From: Oscillatoriales cyanobacterium
Lineage (GTDB): Bacteria > Cyanobacteriota > Cyanobacteriia > Cyanobacteriales > Microcoleaceae
DNA: 47,435 bases
Assembly (NCBI GenBank): GCA_004293365.1
Contig: RDYN01000094.1
Location: 1 to 47,435, forward strand
Reading direction: 5' to 3'
The notes beneath the pieces were generated by a model, which saw nothing but the letters and a program-made list of their open reading frames with translations, had not been told where the DNA came from and did not search any database. Position 1 is the stretch's first letter. The number at the start of each line of letters is the position of its first letter. The translations under genes and the position numbers were made by a program. Below are positions 42,222 through 47,435 of the stretch, piece by piece.

Positions 42222-43421
42222 ATGATTAATCTCAAATCCAAAATTCCCCATCTCAAATCCCCGAAATTAATGCTGCTATTGTTAACAGCACTGATTTTGG
42301 GGATTAATGCTTGTGCGGCTCCCCAAGAGACTCAAAAGAACAAATTAGCTGAGGATCTCAAAACTGCTCAGCAGTCAAATAGCACTTTAACTTTGAACAA
42401 AGTAACCCTAGAACAAGCAAACGAAAAGGGCGAGACGTTCTGGAAAGTAAACTCAAAAAACGCCGTTTACAGCAAAGACCAAAAGATAGTTAACGTTCAG
42501 AAACCTGTGGGCAAATTGTTTCAGGACGGCAAAGAAATTTACGACATTCAGGGAGAAACCGGGCAGGTATTTCAAGAAGGTAATCAGGTTTTTCTCAAAG
42601 GTAACATAGTCGCTACCGATCTGAAAAACGGCGTGGTATTGCGGGGAAATGAGTTGGAGTGGCGACCGAAGGAAGATGTTTTAGTTGTCCGCAATAATTT
42701 GACTGGACAGAACAAACAGGTGACTGCTTCAGCGAAGGAAGCGCGGGTTTTCAGCAGGGCTAAGAGGATGGAGTTATTCGGTTCTGTGGTGGCGAAGGTT
42801 AAAGATCCAATTTTGCAATTGCGAACCGAACATTTAGTTTGGTTTGTGGAGCAACAAAAGGTACACAGCGACCAACCGACTCAAATTGACAGATATAAAG
42901 ATAAAACAGTAACAGACAGCGGTTTTGCAGATAAGGTAGATGTAGACTTAAAAACCAAGATTGCGACGCTGACGCAAAACGCTCAATTGATGCCATCAGA
43001 TCCGCCGCTGCAAATAGAAAGCAGTTTGATGAGTTGGAATTTTCCGGCGCAAATTGTGGTGTCGCCCGGGCCTGTAAAGATTTTTCACCGCGTAGAAAAG
43101 GTGACGATGACTGGGGATGTGGGGCGGGGAGATTTAGATAAAAAGATTTTTTATTTGACGGGAAATGTGGTAGGAATCGGGGAGAAACGTGAATCTCAAT
43201 TAAATACCGATCGCGTAACGTGGTATTTAACTAACCAGACCTTCGATGCGGAAGGAAATGTGGTTTACAAGCAATTAAATCCGGTGTTTAATTTGACTGG
43301 GCCGAGGGCGGCGGGAGAGTTGAAAAATCAAACTGTGATTGTCAAAGGTGACGGTGCCGGCGGCCAAGTGGTGACGGAATTTGTGCCGGATGAGAAGAAG
43401 GGAATTTTGGACAGCAGATAG
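42222..43421 (+). CDS. lptC: LPS export periplasmic protein LptC, lipoprotein form
   Basis: About 400 residues. A lipoprotein-type signal has Lys-rich n-region, LMLLLLTALILG and lipobox INAC, so the protein is probably anchored in the inner membrane. The body has two or more LptC/OstA-like beta-jellyroll stretches (KVTLEQANEKGETFWKVNSK, AVYSKDQKIVNV, GEKRESQLNTDRVTWYLTN, FDAEGNVVYKQLNPVFNLTG). LptC links the LptBFG transporter to LptA in lipopolysaccharide export; cyanobacterial forms are longer than the 190-residue enterobacterial one. The frame is open to 42117, but that extension is a heptamer repeat; ATG 42222 keeps a positive n-region, ATG 42270 would not. No ribosome binding site decides. 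Confidence 0.82.
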   Translation: MINLKSKIPHLKSPKLMLLLLTALILGINACAAPQETQKNKLAEDLKTAQQSNSTLTLNKVTLEQANEKGETFWKVNSKNAVYSKDQKIVNVQKPVGKLFQDGKEIYDIQGETGQVFQEGNQVFLKGNIVATDLKNGVVLRGNELEWRPKEDVLVVRNNLTGQNKQVTASAKEARVFSRAKRMELFGSVVAKVKDPILQLRTEHLVWFVEQQKVHSDQPTQIDRYKDKTVTDSGFADKVDVDLKTKIATLTQNAQLMPSDPPLQIESSLMSWNFPAQIVVSPGPVKIFHRVEKVTMTGDVGRGDLDKKIFYLTGNVVGIGEKRESQLNTDRVTWYLTNQTFDAEGNVVYKQLNPVFNLTGPRAAGELKNQTVIVKGDGAGGQVVTEFVPDEKKGILDSR

Positions 43422-43549
43422 GATTGTGACTTTGGACTCTACTATTTGGTCTTTCTGCTTCTGTCAGGGTGCTGGGATGGGTTGGTACGGATATCTCCCA
43501 CGCTGCACACCTGCAACTGGGTTGCCCATAAGCGAGGATAGACTGTAAA

Positions 43550-44012
43550 TTATTAAAAGAATGGGTTTAAAACCCCGTCCTTCTAGGACGGCTTTCTATT
43601 AGATGAGCGTGAATTTACGATTGGCAAAACAACCCCAAACCAGGTTAGAATTAAGTTGCCAGGGTGAAACTCCCTTGCCATCGTGAAACAGTTAAGACAC
43701 ACTTTCAGGCATGAATTTAGGGGCAAAGAGCAGCGAAAACTCTTAAAACAGCTAGGGATTTAAAAATAACATCCCAATATCCTGAGAACGAAACACTTTG
43801 TTGACGATTCAAGTAAGGCGGGGCACGCCTAAACTCTAGGTTCGTATCCTAGTACGCTTGGGGAGATAGACCCTCTGGGATTCACTAAGTTAAGCTCGTC
43901 AATAGGTGGTATGCCACGGTTGAAAGGTTTAAGCATTGCCGTAAGGATAGTGAATAATAAGGTCAGTCGTGGATCCAAGAATCCTCGGGCTTTTAGGTCG
44001 AAGAGTGTCAAA
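43550..44012 (+). mobile_element. TnpB-less IS200/IS605-like element (PATE-like)
   Basis: Left part: AAAACCCCGTCCTTCTAGGA with stem CCGTCC/GGACGG, a typical cyanobacterial IS200/IS605 left end. Right part: GGATCCAAGAATCCTCGGGC, TTTTAGGTCG, then AGTGTCAA, typical of the right end. Between them about 400 bases have no transposase frame but contain long stretches (for example AAGGCGGGGCACGCC, GTTAAGCTCGTCAATAGGTG) that I associate with the 3' guide-RNA region of cyanobacterial TnpB elements. It is thus a deletion derivative that kept both ends and probably the guide-RNA scaffold. It ends about 25 bases before the DUF1517 start codon. Confidence 0.62.
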
Positions 44013-44036
44013 AGTGTATCGAATAGTAACGGTCTT

Positions 44037-45023
44037 ATGTACAAGCAACTAATTTCAAAGATCAAACCGCTTTTGAAATCACTATTTGCGATCGGTCTGG
44101 TACTGACGCTAGCCCTCGGTAACGCTGACGGAGCTCTGGCTGCTCGCAGCGGAGGACGGATGGGGGGCGGATCTTTTAGAGCTCCGGCGCGCAGTTACTC
44201 GTCTCCGACTAGCACTTACGCGCCGTCTGGTGGTTACGGTGGTGGCTATCGCGGCGGTTTTGGTGGCGGTTTCGGATTCCCCTTCTTACTGCCGTTTTTT
44301 GGCTTTGGGGGCGGATTTGGCGGCCTGTTTTCGATTTTGATTTTTATTTCGATCGCGAATTTCCTCGTTCAAAGCTTCCGTCGCGCAGGGGATTCAACTG
44401 ACGAACTCGGCAACAGCGCGCCTACTACCACGGTATCTGTGGCCCGCTTGCAAGTTGGTTTGCTAGCAGAGGCCCGCGGTTTGCAAGCCGAACTCGACTC
44501 GCTAGCGCGCAAAGCGAATACCGATACAGTGGCCGGCCGCGCTCAAGTGCTGCAAGAATCTACTCTGGCGCTGCTGCGGCATCCTGAATACTGGGTTTAC
44601 GCGGGCGCTGAATCTATGCAAACTCGCTTGGAAGCAGCCGAAGCTAAATTTAACCAGTTTTCTTTGGCAGAACGCAGCAAGTTTACTGAAGAAACGCTCT
44701 CGAATTATAACAACCAGCTCCGGCAAGCAGGGAGCAGCAATAACCTGCCAGTTGTGCAGGAAAACGGCGCCCTAGTTGGTTCTGACATGAATTCAGATCC
44801 TGGGGAATTTATTGTCGTGACGGTGATTGTCGGTACTGAAGGCAAGTTGCAATTGCCGACAGTGAGAAACTCTGAAGATTTGCGCCAAGCTTTGCGCCAA
44901 ATTGGGGGAGTATCGAGCGAGCAGTTGTTGGCGGTTGAGGTGCTTTGGACTCCTCAAGCTAACGGCGACACTCTGACTGCTGATGATATGTTGGCTGGCT
45001 ATCCTGATTTGCGATCGATTTAG
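44037..45023 (+). CDS. DUF1517 membrane protein
   Basis: About 328 residues of a cyanobacterial/plastid family of unknown role. Residues 1-35 form a signal or first membrane segment (LFAIGLVLTLALGNADGALA). A Gly/Ser/Tyr-rich stretch (37-80: SGGRMGGGSFRAP, GGYGGGYRGG) leads to a hydrophobic segment with Phe/Gly repeats (about 80-110, GGLFSILIFISIANFLV), then the soluble DUF1517 domain with coiled coil and VSVARLQVGLLA. The frame is open to 43911, but that part lies in the mobile element; ATG 44037 gives the expected N-terminus. The element sits where the native promoter should be. No ribosome binding site is clear. Confidence 0.88.
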   Translation: MYKQLISKIKPLLKSLFAIGLVLTLALGNADGALAARSGGRMGGGSFRAPARSYSSPTSTYAPSGGYGGGYRGGFGGGFGFPFLLPFFGFGGGFGGLFSILIFISIANFLVQSFRRAGDSTDELGNSAPTTTVSVARLQVGLLAEARGLQAELDSLARKANTDTVAGRAQVLQESTLALLRHPEYWVYAGAESMQTRLEAAEAKFNQFSLAERSKFTEETLSNYNNQLRQAGSSNNLPVVQENGALVGSDMNSDPGEFIVVTVIVGTEGKLQLPTVRNSEDLRQALRQIGGVSSEQLLAVEVLWTPQANGDTLTADDMLAGYPDLRSI

Positions 45024-45361
45024 CGTCCGTCGTTAACGAGATGGGGCGCGGGAGACAATACTCCACGCCCCATCCGGCTGCAAAGCTGTGCGGGAGAACC
45101 GGATTGGTTTTAAGACGGAGATGAAGCCGGATGTTGTGGAATGCCGATCGATTTAAAAAAGATTGTTCAACCAATGCTAGTATTGAAAGATCGTGATAGA
45201 GTCTGGTTCATCTGTTATTGGGAAGGTCTGCCCTAATAGGATTTTGCCAAGCAGTTAGGCAGAATAAAAAAACTGTATTCAGCGAGGAGTGACTGCTTCG
45301 GAAGAAGTTGCGACCGCGCGCCCTCTAAATTTAATATAAAAAGCGATCGGGAGCTAAACTT
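45024..45361. other. Intergenic region with hairpins
   Basis: A strong hairpin GATGGGGCGCGGGAG / CTCCACGCCCCATC (45040-45074) follows the DUF1517 stop by 16 bases but lacks a T-run; it may still end transcription. A second imperfect stem TCTGCCCTAA / TTAGGCAGA lies at 45226-45266. The region 45300-45360 should hold the promoter of the next gene (AATTTAATATAAA). No gene is seen. Confidence 0.6.
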
Positions 45362-45916
45362 ATGCCTGACAGCAGCCGAAAAAAAGCACTTTTTATTTTG
45401 AGCCAGTTAAATAATGACGATATCGACTGGATCGTCCAAAAAGGCAAAAAAGAAATTCTCGAACCGGGCGAGATTTTGATCCACGAAGGGAGACAGCACG
45501 ATGCGCTCTACATTGTTTTGAATGGGAGTATGAGCGTTTGGATCGAGGCACAGGAGAGCAAAGAACTCGCTAAAATAGGTAGCGGAGAACTTGTGGGAGA
45601 AGTTTCTTTCATTGACGCTCGCCCTCCTTTGGCAACGGTGATGGCGATCGAAGAAACTCACTTGTTGGCAATTCCTCGGCGGCAGCTAGTCGTAAAACTT
45701 CAACACGATATGGGTTTTGCTTCCAGATTTTATTATGGAATTTCGCTGTGTCTGGCAGACAGGATGCGCGGTACTATCCGACATATAGAATACGGTCGCA
45801 ATATAGAATTGGAGCAGGAGGAATTAGATCGGGAGGATATTAATCCAAACGTTCTGGAAAATTTGGCGCTAGCTCAGGCTAAGTTTAATTGGCTGAGGGA
45901 AAATGTGAGGGCTTGA
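45362..45916 (+). CDS. Single-domain cyclic-nucleotide-binding protein
   Basis: A 184-residue protein of the Crp/cNMP-binding fold. The beta-roll covers about 25-125: LEPGEILIHEGRQHDALYIV and GELVGEVSFIDARPPLATV, where the phosphate-binding cassette keeps GE and an Arg but has Pro-Pro instead of the usual small residues. A helix follows, then an acidic tail (135-184). There is no DNA-binding helix-turn-helix, so it is not a Crp-type transcription factor but perhaps a cAMP/cGMP-responsive adaptor. GGGAG nine bases upstream supports the ATG. No adjacent partner. Confidence 0.85.
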   Translation: MPDSSRKKALFILSQLNNDDIDWIVQKGKKEILEPGEILIHEGRQHDALYIVLNGSMSVWIEAQESKELAKIGSGELVGEVSFIDARPPLATVMAIEETHLLAIPRRQLVVKLQHDMGFASRFYYGISLCLADRMRGTIRHIEYGRNIELEQEELDREDINPNVLENLALAQAKFNWLRENVRA

Positions 45917-46410
45917 TTAATTTTAATTCAATTCGCATTGATGTCAACTTTAAAATCTCAAAACAGAAGCACTCCTACTTAAAAAACCCGGTTTTTTAAC
46001 CACCCGTGCGTAATATCATCTCCGAATACAATATTGGTTTGTAGTGAGGGCTTCAGCCCTCATCCCTGACGCTTGACTGAAGCGCGATCGGCATCGAGCT
46101 GTTTTTATTGCAGGTAATTCACGGAGGATAATATTAAGTCCTAAATTAGACCTGAATTGCAAAAGTCCTTTTAATGAAATTTTAGGACGGGCGGGACGCC
46201 CATCCCACAAGAAAAAAAATTGTGGGATGGGCGTCCCGCCCGTCCTAAGTATTTTTGCAAGAGGTATATTATCAAAACATCAGTCGAAAGCAAAATAAGG
46301 GCGGGTTTTACCGCCCACGATCGATCGACAATTCCCGTATCTAGAAAAACCAGCCCCTCGGCTGTGCAGTTGCAACCTCGCGCGCCAAAGCGCAATTACA
46401 ACCAGACAAC
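45917..46410. repeat. Intergenic region with palindromic repeats
   Basis: AAAAAACCCGGTTTTTTAA (45980-45998), GTAGTGAGGGCTTCAGCCCTC (46035-46055, in part), and a perfect palindrome with 29-base arms 46182-46210 and 46220-46248 around a nine-base A-rich loop (core GGACGGGCGGGACGCCCATC), itself flanked by TTGCAAAA on the left and TTTTTGCAA on the right. No gene is seen. It lies between convergent genes and could terminate both. Confidence 0.85.
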
Positions 46411-46857
46411 CTAGATAATTCCCGGCCCTTTGCCGCGGGTGTCTGCATCCATTGTCAGTTGTCCTTCTTCGCCTTTTTTATCTTTGATTTCTGCGAGAAT
46501 TCGAGCGCGTTCTGCTGCTTCGGCTTCTTCTTTTTCTCTCAAATCGCCCGGTTCGTTGATGTACATTTCCGGTTCGATCGCATAATTGTTAACCAGACCT
46601 TCCTTGTCCACTGTATAACCATCTGTGGTGTGAATGCTTTCGTCATCGGTTTGGTCGTCGGTTTTGGCGCTTTGCTGCTTATCTTCGGTGGTGGTGTGCA
46701 TGAAGTGAGAGCCTTCGCGTTCTTGCCGCGCTGCTGTCTCAGCAGGAGTAATGCCCCTATCGTAGTGGGGGGCTTCCATATTAGCTTCGATTTGTTCGTC
46801 GGTCGGTGTTGATTTGCTAATTTGTTCGTCGGCCGGTTTTGGTTGGCGATTAGTCAT
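46411..46857 (-). CDS. Acidic, disordered conserved hypothetical protein
   Basis: No function recognised. 148 residues, very rich in Glu, Asp, Thr and Lys, without hydrophobic core: the N-terminal two thirds (DEQISKSTPTDEQIEANM, REGSHFMHTTTED, DGYTVDKEGLVNNYAIEPEMY) look unstructured, and one charged helix (REKEEAEAAERARILAEIKD) lies near 105-128. It ends with KGPGII. AGGA eight bases before the ATG is a good ribosome binding site. Such proteins may act in stress or desiccation protection, but nothing here proves it. Confidence 0.75.
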   Translation of the reverse strand: MTNRQPKPADEQISKSTPTDEQIEANMEAPHYDRGITPAETAARQEREGSHFMHTTTEDKQQSAKTDDQTDDESIHTTDGYTVDKEGLVNNYAIEPEMYINEPGDLREKEEAEAAERARILAEIKDKKGEEGQLTMDADTRGKGPGII

Positions 46858-47184
46858 GATTTTTTCCTGAGTTATCTTTTCAAAAAGGTCTTTGGCTTAT
46901 GTTTAAATATTAAGCCTAAGCTAACTCATTCACTAACTATCTTTGGTTAGAGTTTCCTGAAACTTGCTGTTATCTAAAACACATTTATTGAGTCTTCCTC
47001 AAGACTGATAAAGTTCTATTTTAATTGAAAACTTCACAGCGGGCGCTTATTTGACATCTATCTAAAGGTAGGGAATTGGTAATTGGTAATCGGGAATTGG
47101 TAATTGGTAATTGGTAATCGGTAATTGGAAACTGGCGAAATGACTAATGACTAATGACTAATGACTAATGACTAATGACTTCTT
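46858..47184. repeat. Intergenic region with heptanucleotide repeats
   Basis: GGTAATT heptamers (47070-47128) are followed by TGACTAA heptamers (47138-47180), ending five bases from the stop of the truncated gene. The promoter of the acidic-protein gene should lie in 46870-47060, but I see no clear boxes. Confidence 0.88.
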
Positions 47185-47340
47185 TTACGATTCTTTGAAG
47201 AAGCGGATGATTTCGCGGACGTGGTTGAGAAATTGTCCGTCCGAGGTTAGTTGGGCGATCGCACTTTCGGCATCTCTTGCCAGTTTAGTGTGTTCTGCAT
47301 GATTTGTCGATCGCAAATTTTCTAGAGATGCGGCTAAAGT
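47185..47340 (-). pseudogene. C-terminal fragment of a hypothetical gene, apparently IS-truncated
   Basis: The minus-strand frame ending at 47185 reads TLAASLENLRSTNHAEHTKL and finishes VREIIRFFKES, with coding-like composition and a HIP1-type GCGATCGC in frame. Upstream, at about 47341, it meets GGGCTTGCTGAAAAAGTC, after which the frame becomes unlike coding sequence and has no start codon before a stop near the window edge. I do not recognise the family. Confidence 0.5.
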
Positions 47341-47435
47341 AGGGCTTGCTGAAAAAGTCAGAAAACAGCATTTAGAAAGATGAGTGAATTTGAGCTGGCA
47401 TCGGCAATATAAGTTTTGTCAATCTTGTGATGGCA
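47341..47435. mobile_element. Probable terminal part of an insertion sequence
   Basis: Begins AGGGCTTGCTGAAAAAGTC, resembling the terminal inverted repeat of cyanobacterial DDE-transposase insertion sequences, and interrupts the gene fragment to its left. Only 95 bases are in the window, with no transposase frame. Its type is a guess. Confidence 0.4.

Noticed and set aside
45226-45266. Rho-independent terminator TCTGCC...GGCAGA with A-run
   Set aside because: The run is of A on the plus strand; no gene on the minus strand would use it, and the stem is interrupted.

Overview
The window is chromosomal DNA of a filamentous cyanobacterium, most like the Microcoleus/Oscillatoria group. The support is direct: GCGATCGC-type (HIP1) octamers are dense; many genes belong to cyanobacterial lineages (hemB, ndbB, LabA-like NYN protein, Tic22-like protein, Ycf52-like acetyltransferase, DUF1517, cyanobacterial-type LptC); and the spacers are full of heptanucleotide tandem repeats and small palindromic repeats typical of these genomes. 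The species is inference.

Layout. 0.2-7.2 kb: HAD hydrolase, NdbB-type oxidoreductase, a five-PAS histidine kinase, a DCC thiol-disulfide protein and a small unknown gene, separated by nested palindromic repeats. 7.4-15.6 kb: a 1827-residue Ser/Thr kinase-AAA ATPase-GAF-histidine kinase and a PAS/GAF-like protein. 16-22.2 kb: an RTX calcium-binding protein with a clear promoter, a secreted trypsin-TPR protein, a two-gene exported-protein operon, and an HTH-NB-ARC (STAND) ATPase. 22.4-26.8 kb: ffh, a Uma2-type nuclease, hemB and a GNAT acetyltransferase. 27-31.3 kb (minus strand): prmC, tsaC and a degenerate histidine kinase, then a Tic22-like protein and tRNA-Pro(UGG). 31.4-37.8 kb: Ycf52-like GNAT, a long TnpB with IS200/IS605-like ends, an ACT-like protein, an alpha/beta hydrolase, and an IS607-type element with a decayed TnpA. 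37.9-47.4 kb: hrcA, a structured intergenic region, metG, LabA-like NYN protein, lptC, a TnpB-less IS200/IS605-like element directly upstream of a DUF1517 gene, a cyclic-nucleotide-binding protein, an acidic disordered protein, and a gene tail apparently cut by an insertion sequence at the right edge.

Most genes are single units of housekeeping (ffh, metG, hemB, prmC, tsaC, lptC, hrcA) or signalling. The unusual side of the window is how repeats meet genes. Palindromic repeats sit at the 3' ends of the DCC, ffh and GNAT genes; in ffh and GNAT the last codons are tandemly duplicated together with the repeat (69 and 93 bp), and in the DCC gene the repeat supplies the stop codon. Repeats also lie in frame inside the NB-ARC gene and the giant kinase. 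A 29-bp bipartite motif is shared upstream of the protease-TPR and NB-ARC genes. No CRISPR array, rRNA or prophage was seen.
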